From: Pullulanibacillus camelliae
Lineage (GTDB): Bacteria > Bacillota > Bacilli > Bacillales > Sporolactobacillaceae
Assembly (NCBI RefSeq): GCF_014642655.1
Contig: NZ_BMIR01000007.1
Location: 120,688 to 184,687 of the forward strand
Length of the DNA: 64,000 bases
Reading direction: 5' to 3'
A model generated the notes under the pieces. It did no database searches. It saw only the letters and a list, made by a program, of their open reading frames with translations, and was not told the DNA's origin. A program made the position numbers and the translations under genes. Positions 17,995-26,490 of this stretch are shown here, one piece after another; within the stretch, counting starts at the first letter, position 1, and each line of letters starts with the position of its first letter.

Positions 17995-19749
17995 CTATTT
18001 TCCGTCAGTGCCATATTCTTCAAGAGTTACTGGCACCCATCCTCTGACACTGTTGATTAACCACAGTGCTGTAACCTGTTTTAAATCATTAATCGATACC
18101 GTAGCCTCTTGAATGGTTCCTTTTTCCAAAAGCTCCTGACGAAAGCAGCCATTTAAAAGTCCGTCTGTTATTGGAGGTGTCACATACCTTCCATTCAATA
18201 AGCAGACGACATTTCCTGTAGTAAACTCAGTAAGATTCCCTTTTTCATTCCATAACAAAGTGTCAAAGTAGTCTTCCTGAGCTATTCTTTGTTGTGCATA
18301 GATCTCACGCTGTGTTGTTTTATGATACAGAAATGGAGAGGTTCTAATAATGGGCGTGTTTGCCAAAGCTACGCGGTATTGAGTCAGGCGAGAAGCAATT
18401 CTCTGGTGCTCAAGCGTCAGTTTCCCGTTCTTATCTAGCAACAGGCGAATTTTATATATACCGTCCTCCAGCTTTCCTTTTAACTGTTCTAATGCACTGC
18501 GAACCTTTATCTCATCATAACGAAAATGAAAGTAGCATGCAGAACGTTTTAAACGCTGCAAATGCTTTTCAAGAAGAATATAGTTATGTTTTTCTAATCT
18601 TAAGCTTTCCAGCAATTGAAACTCCCTCTTGGTTGCGCTCAACACTTTGCCTTTGGTCAGGATTTCGTCATATTCACTATCAGGAGCAGACTCCCAAGTA
18701 ATCCCTCCACCAACGCCATACTCCGCACGCTTTGTTTCAGTGTCCACCCAAACCGTGCGGATCGGCACATTAAATACTGCTGAACCGTCCGGTGTAAGAT
18801 AGCCAATAGCCCCACAATAAACATCACGTGGTAAAGTTTCTAGTTCTGCAATGATTTCCATTGTTCTTATCTTGGGAGCTCCCGTAATCGACCCACAAGG
18901 AAATAATGCCGTAAAAATATCTGTTAGAGTGGTCGTCGGAAGCGTCTTGGCTGTAACGGTTGATGTCATTTGATGGACGGTCGGATACGTTTCAATCTGA
19001 TAGAGATGACTAACTTGTACACTCCCCGGAACAGCAATTTTCCCAAGATCATTACGAAGAAGATCGACAATCATCACATTTTCTGACTGATCCTTTTCAG
19101 AGTTTGCCAAAACATCTCGTTGCTTCTCATCCTCTTCAAAGGTTAATCCACGAGCAATAGTGCCTTTCATCGGTTTTGTCATAATGTCTTGTCCATTCCA
19201 CGCAAAAAACAACTCTGGTGAGCTAGATAAAATGCGTTGCGTCCCGATATTAAGATAAGCACTATAGTTTGCCTCTTGTGCCGATCTTAAACCAGCAAAA
19301 TAAGTCAAATCCTCTACAGTAAAAGCAGTCGTTAATCGCGTCGTATAATTGACCTGATAGCTCTCTCCCTCTTCGATGTAGTGATGAATAGTCTGCAATG
19401 CCTCTTCATAGGCTTTTTTAGATTGGGTGTGCTGCCACTGTAAAGGAACATCCATGGGCCGATCTAAGGACTGAAATGCAGTCGGCTTTAAAAAAATACC
19501 AAACCATAACAAAGGCATTCGCTGGCTGGATCTAACCTTCATCTTACGATCAAAAGCTGGAGCAGCCTCGTAACTGAGAAAGCCCGCCGCATAATACCCC
19601 GCTTTGACATATTCTTCGAGTTGTTTTAAGAGCGGCCGGACACGCTCTATCTCCATTGTTTCTAAGACAGCAACAGGATTAGAAAAAGCTAGTCCCTGGT
19701 TTGAAAGATACTCATGAGAAAAATGAAATTCTAAATAACACGATTTCAA
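17995..19749 (-). CDS. pabBC: Fused aminodeoxychorismate synthase component I / aminodeoxychorismate lyase
   Basis: Single 584-residue protein joining two folate-pathway enzymes. Residues 1-375 are PabB-like (chorismate-utilising): YQVNYTTRL, SSSPELFF, KPMKGTIARG, MIVDLLRNDLG, PCGSITGAPK and EYGVGGGITW are all present. Residues 385-580 are a class IV PLP-dependent lyase (PabC-like), with the E-x-T motif in LTEFTTGNVV and LLNGCFRQELL. Together with PabA it makes 4-aminobenzoate from chorismate and glutamine. Its start overlaps the pabA stop by four bases (ATGA), so translation is coupled. The fusion is a known arrangement. Component I of anthranilate synthase is the alternative, but the fused lyase decides for pab. 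Confidence 0.92.
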   Translation of the reverse strand: MKSCYLEFHFSHEYLSNQGLAFSNPVAVLETMEIERVRPLLKQLEEYVKAGYYAAGFLSYEAAPAFDRKMKVRSSQRMPLLWFGIFLKPTAFQSLDRPMDVPLQWQHTQSKKAYEEALQTIHHYIEEGESYQVNYTTRLTTAFTVEDLTYFAGLRSAQEANYSAYLNIGTQRILSSSPELFFAWNGQDIMTKPMKGTIARGLTFEEDEKQRDVLANSEKDQSENVMIVDLLRNDLGKIAVPGSVQVSHLYQIETYPTVHQMTSTVTAKTLPTTTLTDIFTALFPCGSITGAPKIRTMEIIAELETLPRDVYCGAIGYLTPDGSAVFNVPIRTVWVDTETKRAEYGVGGGITWESAPDSEYDEILTKGKVLSATKREFQLLESLRLEKHNYILLEKHLQRLKRSACYFHFRYDEIKVRSALEQLKGKLEDGIYKIRLLLDKNGKLTLEHQRIASRLTQYRVALANTPIIRTSPFLYHKTTQREIYAQQRIAQEDYFDTLLWNEKGNLTEFTTGNVVCLLNGRYVTPPITDGLLNGCFRQELLEKGTIQEATVSINDLKQVTALWLINSVRGWVPVTLEEYGTDGK

Positions 19750-20345
19750 AAGATCATTTCCTTTATGCGAGAATTCGTAGCATAATGCTTAAAAAAATTC
19801 GACAAGATGGCACGGCCATGTGTTGTAAGAATCGATTCAGGATGATATTGCACGCCCTCAATTGGATAATTCTTATGCCTCACACTCATCATTTCCTGTT
19901 GTGTGGAATAGCCTGTCACCTGAAGCTCTTGTGGCAATGTCCTCTCATCAGCTATTAATGAATGATAGCGAGCAACTTGTAGGGATTGTGGGAGTCCGTG
20001 ATATATCGTTTGACCATCATGATAGACCCTCTCTCTCTTCCCGTGCCTTGGATGCCTCGCTTTGATAATGTTGCCTCCAAAGGCTTGAACAATCGCTTGG
20101 TGGCCTAAGCAAATCCCTAAGATCGCTACTTTTTCTTTGTAAGCTCTGATCACATCTAAAGTCACCCCAGCGGTTTCGGGACGTCCAGGACCTGGAGATA
20201 GAAGAATTGCTGATAGGTTTAAGCGTTCAATAGCTTCAAGTGTGATCTGATCATTTTTATAAACTGTAACAGTATATCCCAGCTCTTTAACATATTGAAC
20301 GAGATTATAGGTAAAAGAATCATAATTATCAATCATGAGAATCAT
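19746..20345 (-). CDS. pabA: Aminodeoxychorismate synthase glutamine amidotransferase
   Basis: Class I glutamine amidotransferase subunit that supplies ammonia to PabB. The catalytic triad is visible: Cys79 in GICLGHQ, and His/Glu in VQYHPES near 168. The LLSPGPGRP oxyanion region is intact. The start is taken at ATG 20345, with AGAGGTGA five bases upstream, rather than the in-frame GTG at 20354, giving 199 residues. It leads the pabA-pabBC pair. In some Bacilli the same subunit serves anthranilate synthase as well (known for B. subtilis), which may apply here. Confidence 0.92.
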   Translation of the reverse strand: MILMIDNYDSFTYNLVQYVKELGYTVTVYKNDQITLEAIERLNLSAILLSPGPGRPETAGVTLDVIRAYKEKVAILGICLGHQAIVQAFGGNIIKARHPRHGKRERVYHDGQTIYHGLPQSLQVARYHSLIADERTLPQELQVTGYSTQQEMMSVRHKNYPIEGVQYHPESILTTHGRAILSNFFKHYATNSRIKEMIF

Positions 20346-20457
20346 GCGATTCACCTCTGTTAACTAAGGGCTACAAAACACCCTTATTGATTTGAAACCA
20401 TTATTGATATGAATCGTAAGGTTATTCTAATAAGTTAAACACACCTGAAGAAGGACC

Positions 20458-20915
20458 ATGCTATTCTGATCAAAAATAGATGGGTATTTTTTTGTGATTA
20501 TTGCGATAACGCTATGTATTTTCGGCGCTGTCCTATTCATTCCTTTTTTTGCTGAGAACACCAAAACTCCATTGCTAATATTTATCACATTCTCACTTTT
20601 AATTGTGATTATTGGATTCATTTTATGGCTGACCTTCTCCGTTCGTTATATCCATTACAAAGATTATTTACTTGTGAGGGGAGGCCCATTCAAAAGTCGT
20701 ATCCCCTATCACACACCATCAGCAAGATTTCTCCCTCATCCAATATTTTTAGTGGTTATCGCCTGCTCTCCTCTAGGACAGCTCTAGAGATCACTTATGA
20801 TGCAGCCCTGTTAGGGAGCGTGAAGATCTCGCCCAAAGAGCGCGCGTTATTCTTAAAAAAGCTGAAAAAGCGTTGCCCGCATGCAAGCTTTCTTGAAAAT
20901 GAGACAAAGCATTAA
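20458..20915 (+). pseudogene. PH-domain membrane protein (YyaB/bPH type), disrupted
   Basis: Two lesions break what was one gene. ATG 20458, with GAAGAAGG just upstream, is followed after two codons by TGA at 20467. Reading through gives SKIDGYFFV and a hydrophobic pair of helices (to about 20640), then YLLVRGGPFKSRIPYHT. There the frame must shift at the CACACACC run (20710-20717), where an extra AC dinucleotide seems inserted, to continue as ISKISPSSN...LEITYD...ISPKERALFLKKL and stop at 20915. The joined product matches the short bacterial PH-domain family with two N-terminal helices. Family and lesions are clear to me; whether they are real or sequencing errors cannot be told. Confidence 0.8.
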
Positions 20916-21850
20916 AGTTTAATTTTCTTTACTTCCTGCTTTGAAGCTGCCATTCTTTGCTTAAGCGCTAAAAGAATAATCGTCATGATGATACAAAGAG
21001 CCCCTATCCATTCAGATAGGCCGAACTTTACATGGAGCCAAATGACCGATAGAATAGCAGCAGATAGCGGTTCTGCACAAGCAAGTAAACTCGCTTCAGA
21101 GGGCTGTATGTATTTGAGACTCTCCACGTACAGATAAAAGGGGACAAGCGTCCCAAGTATAACAACAAACACAATAGCTAGCATTGACCACATTGACCAT
21201 GAACCTGAAAACCTCCATGGCTGCTGAACAAAGCTAAAGACAACACCACCAATGACCATCCCCCCACCCACAATCATGAGCGAGCTCCATCTACTGAGAA
21301 GGGCGCTAGGCTGCAAGGTATAATAAGCCAAAGCAAAAGCAGCGGCAAGACCCCAAAACAATGCACTTTTTGATAAAGATAATGTGCCAGCTGAACCATT
21401 CGTAACAAGCAAGAAAGTGCCTATAATGGACAATAAGATGGCGATACACTCTACAAAATGCGGCAGTGCTTTTGTTCTGATTGATAAATAAAAGACAATA
21501 ATGACAGGAGCAAGATATTGCAGCAATGTTGCTGTTGCAGCATTTCCAGCCTTAATAGCTGCAAAATAGGTGTACTGCACCCCGAGCATCCCAATTAAGC
21601 CAAATAATAACAATTGCATAATATCCCGCTTTGACTTTAATAACAGGATAAACTGCTGTGGCTGTTTAACGGCGGTAATGAGAAGCAGCACTGCCCCAGA
21701 ACATAATAGCCGAATATCGACCAACCAAGCCGGAGTCAATCCATGCTGAGAAAATAAGTATTGAGCTACCGTACCGGACACGCCCCACAATGTCGCTGAA
21801 ATAAGTACAAATGCAAGCCCCATTCCTTTTTTTCGCTGCTGCGTTTTCAT
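20912..21850 (-). CDS. EamA/DMT-family transporter
   Basis: Drug/metabolite transporter superfamily protein of 312 residues with ten predicted membrane segments arranged as two EamA repeats. The first opens with ISATLWGVSGTVAQYLF, the second with FWGLAAAFALAYYTLQP; LAPVIIVFYL, YLYVESLKYI and EASLLACAEPLSAAIL are typical EamA features. Substrate unknown; family members export amino acids or metabolites. ATG 21850 is chosen because GGAGG lies just upstream of it and the 13 extra codons of the longer frame cover that site. It overlaps by four bases, tail to tail, the end of the disrupted PH-domain gene. Confidence 0.85.
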   Translation of the reverse strand: MKTQQRKKGMGLAFVLISATLWGVSGTVAQYLFSQHGLTPAWLVDIRLLCSGAVLLLITAVKQPQQFILLLKSKRDIMQLLLFGLIGMLGVQYTYFAAIKAGNAATATLLQYLAPVIIVFYLSIRTKALPHFVECIAILLSIIGTFLLVTNGSAGTLSLSKSALFWGLAAAFALAYYTLQPSALLSRWSSLMIVGGGMVIGGVVFSFVQQPWRFSGSWSMWSMLAIVFVVILGTLVPFYLYVESLKYIQPSEASLLACAEPLSAAILSVIWLHVKFGLSEWIGALCIIMTIILLALKQRMAASKQEVKKIKL

Positions 21851-21911
21851 TATTCTCTCACTTCCTCCTTCGCTCTCTCTGAGAGGCAAATCCTTTTCAT
21901 AATAAATACAT

Positions 21912-22400
21912 TTATAAAAGTAAACGCATTATATCTTGTGGTCCTTTTTTTCCTTCACGCATGCCAATGACTTGAAATCCCACTTTTTCATATAACGCTT
22001 TGGCAGATTTGTTATTAAAATTTACGGCTAAAACAACCTCTGTAAAGTTTGGAAAATGCTGCCGAATAAAAACAGGTAAAGCGAGCATGGCTTGTTTTGC
22101 ATAGCCCCTTCCTTGGAAATTTGGGTCAACCGAAAAAGCACGTAACAAAAACGCTGACGTTGAAGAGGTATACTCATGAATGGGAGACCCATGATGGAGG
22201 ACAAAAAAACCAACGCTCTTTTCAGCTACTGTAATAGTGATCGGCATGCGCTTCCGATCCTGTTCACAGGCTTGCAAAGCTTCATAGGGTAACGCGGTAA
22301 AGGGGCGCTGTTCCTCTGGTAAGCTATAATCTAAATGCTCTTTATCTCTTTTTGCATCATAAAAACGTAAAGCGACTGCCGTTTCACTAATAATGCTCAT
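21912..22400 (-). CDS. GNAT-family N-acetyltransferase
   Basis: A 162-residue acetyltransferase. The acetyl-CoA-binding motif A appears as SVDPNFQGRGYAKQAM near residue 109, followed by NNKSAKALYEKVGFQVIG, the usual motif B. Substrate unknown. Two start codons are possible: ATG 22400 with AAAGGAG nine bases upstream (preferred) and ATG 22406, only three bases from it. It lies upstream of the EamA gene with 60 bases between them, so cotranscription is possible. Confidence 0.85.
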   Translation of the reverse strand: MSIISETAVALRFYDAKRDKEHLDYSLPEEQRPFTALPYEALQACEQDRKRMPITITVAEKSVGFFVLHHGSPIHEYTSSTSAFLLRAFSVDPNFQGRGYAKQAMLALPVFIRQHFPNFTEVVLAVNFNNKSAKALYEKVGFQVIGMREGKKGPQDIMRLLL

Positions 22401-22475
22401 GGCCATAGACTCCTTTCTAGATGCTCCTTTTTATGCGATTAGATTAGAAAATAAAAATAAGATATTGATCATACT

Positions 22476-23708
22476 TCAAAAGCGCTTCATTCGAAAAACA
22501 ACGCAGCCAATATAAATAACGATTGACATGACATCACAAGAAGCAATAACAATCCCCATCGGTACCGCAGTGTCACTGCCAGCAACACCCACCAACGGTG
22601 AGGTGATTGAACCCAATACAAAGGGTAAAAGCCCCAATAATGCTGAGGCGCTCCCGGCAGCTTTTGCTTGATTCTGCATGGCTAAAGAAAAGCTATTCGT
22701 CGAGACGATGCCAACCATTGCTACGACGAAAAAGAGTGCTGGAATAAGCAAAAATAAGGGCGCATGACTCAAGGTACAGAGAAATAAAGCGACACTTGCG
22801 ACCGCCGCAATCACTAGCCCCCCCTTTAACATACTCTGCTCTTTTACGCGTCCTGCAAGCCTGCCTGTTGTTTGTGTAGCAATAATAATGCCTAGACCAT
22901 TGATAGCAAAAATCACACTATACATTTGCGGAGAAAGACCAAAGATCTCTTGAAGAACAAAGGGGGAGCCTGAGATGTAAGCAAACATCGCTCCCATTAC
23001 GAGCGCTTGTGACAAAGCGTAGCCCATAAACACGCGATCTTTTAATAGACTTCCAAAATGCTTAACAGTTGTTGTGAAACCGCCGCTCGAACGTCTTTCT
23101 TTAGGCAAGGTTTCAGGCAACCCAAAGATAACCGCCAGTAGCATGACAATTCCCACAAGCGTGAGAATGAAAAACACACCGCGCCAAGACGTTACCTTGA
23201 GCAATAACCCACCAGTGACTGGAGCAAGAATTGGGGCAACACCATTGACAAGCATCAGCAGTGAGAAAAATTTCGTTAACTCCGTTCCCGAATAAAGATC
23301 ACGAACGGCAGCTCTCGCAATGACAATTCCAGCCGATCCTGCAAACCCTTGAATAAATCTTAATAGAATCAACAGTCCAATCGATGGTGAAAAAGCACAG
23401 AGTAGAGACGTTATTGTATACACACATAAGCCAATTATTAATGGCATCCGCCTTCCACGCACATCACTCATTGGACCGTTAAACAGTTGTCCCGAAGCCA
23501 GCCCTAATAAAAATGCAGTCAAGGTGAGCTGGGCTAATGATGCTGTCGTTGCCATATCTTTTGTTAGCATAGGTAAAGAAGGTAAATACATATCAATAGA
23601 AAGCGGGCCAAAAGCAGCTAAAGCCCCTAAAACCAGTGCGAACCATAATCTTTTGCCACGTGTTAGTGCCGCTGATCGTTGATCTGAATCCTTTAAATCC
23701 TGTTCCAT
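22476..23708 (-). CDS. Bcr/CflA-family MFS drug efflux transporter
   Basis: Twelve-helix major facilitator of about 410 residues, DHA1 type, related to the bicyclomycin exporter Bcr. Features: GPLSIDMYLPSLPML in helix 1, QLFNGPMSDVRGRRMPL (loop 2-3 motif A), and RFIQGFAGSAGIVIARAAVRD (motif C region). It probably exports drugs or small metabolites by proton antiport across the cytoplasmic membrane. Start ATG 23708 lies 11 bases after GAGAGG; the open frame upstream to 23741 is less likely. The GNAT and EamA genes follow in the same direction. Confidence 0.88.
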   Translation of the reverse strand: MEQDLKDSDQRSAALTRGKRLWFALVLGALAAFGPLSIDMYLPSLPMLTKDMATTASLAQLTLTAFLLGLASGQLFNGPMSDVRGRRMPLIIGLCVYTITSLLCAFSPSIGLLILLRFIQGFAGSAGIVIARAAVRDLYSGTELTKFFSLLMLVNGVAPILAPVTGGLLLKVTSWRGVFFILTLVGIVMLLAVIFGLPETLPKERRSSGGFTTTVKHFGSLLKDRVFMGYALSQALVMGAMFAYISGSPFVLQEIFGLSPQMYSVIFAINGLGIIIATQTTGRLAGRVKEQSMLKGGLVIAAVASVALFLCTLSHAPLFLLIPALFFVVAMVGIVSTNSFSLAMQNQAKAAGSASALLGLLPFVLGSITSPLVGVAGSDTAVPMGIVIASCDVMSIVIYIGCVVFRMKRF

Positions 23709-23762
23709 AGTTAAACTCAACCTCTCATTACAATTACACAAAGCTTTATTTCAATAAATAAC

Positions 23763-24491
23763 TTAATAATGCTGATTCGCATATAACCAATCTTTTTTAT
23801 TTCCTAAATCAAACCGTCTACCTTCAAATAGATACCCTAGAGCTAGATGCTGCTCGACCAGTGTATTAAAGCTCTCCGTCAGCGGAATCTCATCCCGTTT
23901 ACAAAGCAAAAGATGATCAGGCAAATACTCAAAAATGACAGGTGACAGGATATAACGGCCGATCGATGTATATAAAGAAATAGGATGAATAGGCTTCTCA
24001 ACAATCTCCGTAATTCTAAGTATTTGCCTTCCCCATTCATCACAAGCCAATGTATTATAAGCTGAAATTTTTTCTTGCGTGGTTTGTTCAACGCCCGTCA
24101 CTAATTTTGCTTGGTCTAACTGAAAAACATCCATCAGCTGTTGGAGACAAGGCGTCCTGCTTTGTACCACTTCATCCCCCAGCAGCAAAGCAAAGGGTTC
24201 GTGGTCGATAAAAGCTTCTGCGGCCTTTAATGCAGCTGCTGTTCCATTAAGCTCAGGTTGAATGATGATTTGAATCTGCTGTTCATCTGCAAGATGCTTT
24301 ATGATCACTTCTTTTTGAAAGTGAACAACTACCGCAATTTCTTCAATGCCTGAGGCTCTAGCCTCCTCAATGATATGATCAATAATCGGTCGATCAATCA
24401 GTGGCAGTAACGGCTTTGGAACAGCTTTGGTCATTGGCCACATCCGCTTCCCCAATCCAGCTGCTAAAATAACCGCCTTGCGAATGCTCAA
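23763..24491 (-). CDS. Nucleotidyltransferase, UTP-glucose-1-phosphate uridylyltransferase-like
   Basis: A 242-residue NTP-transferase fold protein. The N-terminal LAAGLGKRMWPMTKAVPKPLLPL is the nucleotide-binding signature, followed by LLGDEVV (metal-binding Asp), ITEIVEKP and GRYILSPVIFEYL, as in GalU/GtaB. It is some 45-50 residues shorter than standard GtaB (about 290), lacking part of the C-terminal region, so the sugar specificity is uncertain. It may make UDP- or dTDP-glucose for envelope polymers. The nearest neighbour, 21 bases downstream, is the Bcr-like exporter, which offers no functional clue. Confidence 0.82.
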   Translation of the reverse strand: MSIRKAVILAAGLGKRMWPMTKAVPKPLLPLIDRPIIDHIIEEARASGIEEIAVVVHFQKEVIIKHLADEQQIQIIIQPELNGTAAALKAAEAFIDHEPFALLLGDEVVQSRTPCLQQLMDVFQLDQAKLVTGVEQTTQEKISAYNTLACDEWGRQILRITEIVEKPIHPISLYTSIGRYILSPVIFEYLPDHLLLCKRDEIPLTESFNTLVEQHLALGYLFEGRRFDLGNKKDWLYANQHY

Positions 24492-24596
24492 AAAAATGCC
24501 TCCTTAAAAACTGTCTTTCTCTTATAACTAGGCTTGATGGCTGATTTAATCTGTCACACGATTTAGGTATGATTAAATCTTCTACTCCTTTAAAGT

Positions 24597-24626
24597 ATAA
24601 AAGAGGGCTAGGTCTTTGCCTAGCCC
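24597..24626 (-). terminator. Terminator of the ABC exporter operon
   Basis: Perfect GGGCTAGG / CCTAGCCC stem with a six-base loop, followed on the minus strand by TCTTTTAT. It lies eight bases beyond the stop of the downstream ABC subunit. On the plus strand it is followed by TAATTTTTT and could work both ways. Confidence 0.85.
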
Positions 24627-24633
24627 TAATTTT

Positions 24634-26490
24634 TTAAGAAGTCGCCTGTTGATATTGACTATGATACAACTCTGCATAAAACCCTTGACGCTCTAACAAT
24701 TCATTGTGCGTACCTTGTTCAATAACCGTACCATTATCCATGACAAGGATAAGATCAGCGTTCTGAATGGTGGATAAACGATGAGCGATGATAAAGCTCG
24801 TCCGTCCCTTTAATAAATTATCCATCGCTTGTTGAATATGAATTTCCGTGCGGGTATCCACGCTGCTTGTCGCTTCATCAAGAATAAGAATGGTAGGATT
24901 AGCCAGGATGGCGCGAGCGATGGTTAAGAGCTGCCTTTGACCTTGTGAAATATTTGAAGCCTCTTCATTTAAAACCGTTTCATACCCCTCCGGAAGGGTG
25001 CGGATAAAATGGTCAGCAAAAGCTGCCTCCGCTGCCTTAACAATAGCCTCGTCACTGACATGATCTTGACTGTAAGCAATGTTCTCTTTAATGGTGCCAT
25101 TAAAGAGCCAAGTCTCTTGAAGCACCATTCCAAACAAGCTTCTTAAGTCCCCACGATCCATCTTGGTAATATCGACATTATCAATAGTAATCCGACCCTT
25201 ATCCACTTCATAAAAACGCATTAATAGATTGACAAGTGTCGTTTTTCCCGCTCCAGTGGGGCCAACAATGGCAATCGATTGTCCTTGCTTGACATCAATC
25301 GACATATCCTCAATCAACGGTTCATCTGGACGATAGCTAAAGTGAACATGTTCAAAACGAACCTCGACCTTCGGCGAGCTAAGGACCTCCGGCTTAGAGG
25401 TGAGCTGCTCTTCTTCTTGCTTGTCTAATACTTCAAATACTCGTTCAGCCGAAGCAATCGTTGCCTGAATGATGTTTGAAATATTTGCAACCTGGTTAAT
25501 GGGTTGTGTAAATTGTCGTGCATACTGGATAAACGCTTGAATATCACCAATTTGTATGGTTTGCCGCGTGACAAGCACGCCGCCGACAATACAGATAAAC
25601 ACATAGCCTAGATTACCTATAAACATCATGAGTGGCATGATCATACCAGAAATAAATTGCGCCCGCCATCCCGCTTGATATAACTCAGCATTAATGGATC
25701 CAAAACGGGCCATCGACTGTTTTTCATGACCATAAGCTTTTACAATTTCATGCCCCGTGAACATCTCTTCTACATGACTATTAAGAGCTCCGAGCTGTTT
25801 CTGTTGCTCCTTAAAATGCTTTTGTGAGCGTTGAGTAATCGGCTTCAAGACAAAAAGACTCAGAGGGATAGTCAGGACAACAATCAAGGTCATCAACGGA
25901 CTGATGGTCAACATCATAATAATGATACCAATGATCGTGACAAGCGATTGAATCATGGTAGTTAAGCTCTGCTGAAGGGTATTTCCGACATTCTCCATAT
26001 CGTTGACAACGCGACTGAGTACCTCGCCGTGCGGGGTGGCATCAAAATAACGTAAAGGAAGCCGTTTAAGCTTTTTATTGACTTCCTCACGGATATCATA
26101 GACGACCTTTTGAGCAATACCAGCCATGATATATTGCTGTAAATAATTAAATAAGGAGCTGAGGACATAGAGCATAAGCAAAATCAATAAGAGGTGTAAG
26201 AGAGACTGAAAATCAATGCCTCCTCCTAGTGCTCCCGTTTGCTTTGACACGAATCCTTCAAAAATCGTTGTAGTGGCTTTGCCAAGAAGCTTAGGACTAT
26301 AAATTGTAAAGAGGGTGCTAATAATGGTTGCAAATAAGACACTCAACAACCGCCACTTATATGGTTTTAAATAGTTGAGCAAACGCCGTAAGGTTTGCTT
26401 GAATTGTTTGGGCTTTTCGACTGGGAAGGGAGCGCCTGGCCCGCGTCCGCCACGAAGGCCTGGACCACGCCCACGATTGGTTTGACTCAT
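24634..26490 (-). CDS. ABC exporter half-transporter, catalytically complete ATP site subunit
   Basis: Type IV ABC exporter of 618 residues: a Gly/Arg-rich N-terminus, six membrane segments (about 45-340), then the nucleotide-binding domain (about 375-610). The NBD has Walker A GPTGAGKTT, the Q-loop LQETW, Walker B ILILDEATSSVD with the catalytic Glu, and IIAHRLST with the switch His. Its signature loop is ISQGQ instead of LSGGQ. With the upstream 580-residue subunit it forms a heterodimer like the YfiBC or BmrCD multidrug exporters. The start overlaps the upstream gene by four bases. Substrate unknown; drug or peptide export is likely. Confidence 0.9.
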   Translation of the reverse strand: MSQTNRGRGPGLRGGRGPGAPFPVEKPKQFKQTLRRLLNYLKPYKWRLLSVLFATIISTLFTIYSPKLLGKATTTIFEGFVSKQTGALGGGIDFQSLLHLLLILLMLYVLSSLFNYLQQYIMAGIAQKVVYDIREEVNKKLKRLPLRYFDATPHGEVLSRVVNDMENVGNTLQQSLTTMIQSLVTIIGIIIMMLTISPLMTLIVVLTIPLSLFVLKPITQRSQKHFKEQQKQLGALNSHVEEMFTGHEIVKAYGHEKQSMARFGSINAELYQAGWRAQFISGMIMPLMMFIGNLGYVFICIVGGVLVTRQTIQIGDIQAFIQYARQFTQPINQVANISNIIQATIASAERVFEVLDKQEEEQLTSKPEVLSSPKVEVRFEHVHFSYRPDEPLIEDMSIDVKQGQSIAIVGPTGAGKTTLVNLLMRFYEVDKGRITIDNVDITKMDRGDLRSLFGMVLQETWLFNGTIKENIAYSQDHVSDEAIVKAAEAAFADHFIRTLPEGYETVLNEEASNISQGQRQLLTIARAILANPTILILDEATSSVDTRTEIHIQQAMDNLLKGRTSFIIAHRLSTIQNADLILVMDNGTVIEQGTHNELLERQGFYAELYHSQYQQATS

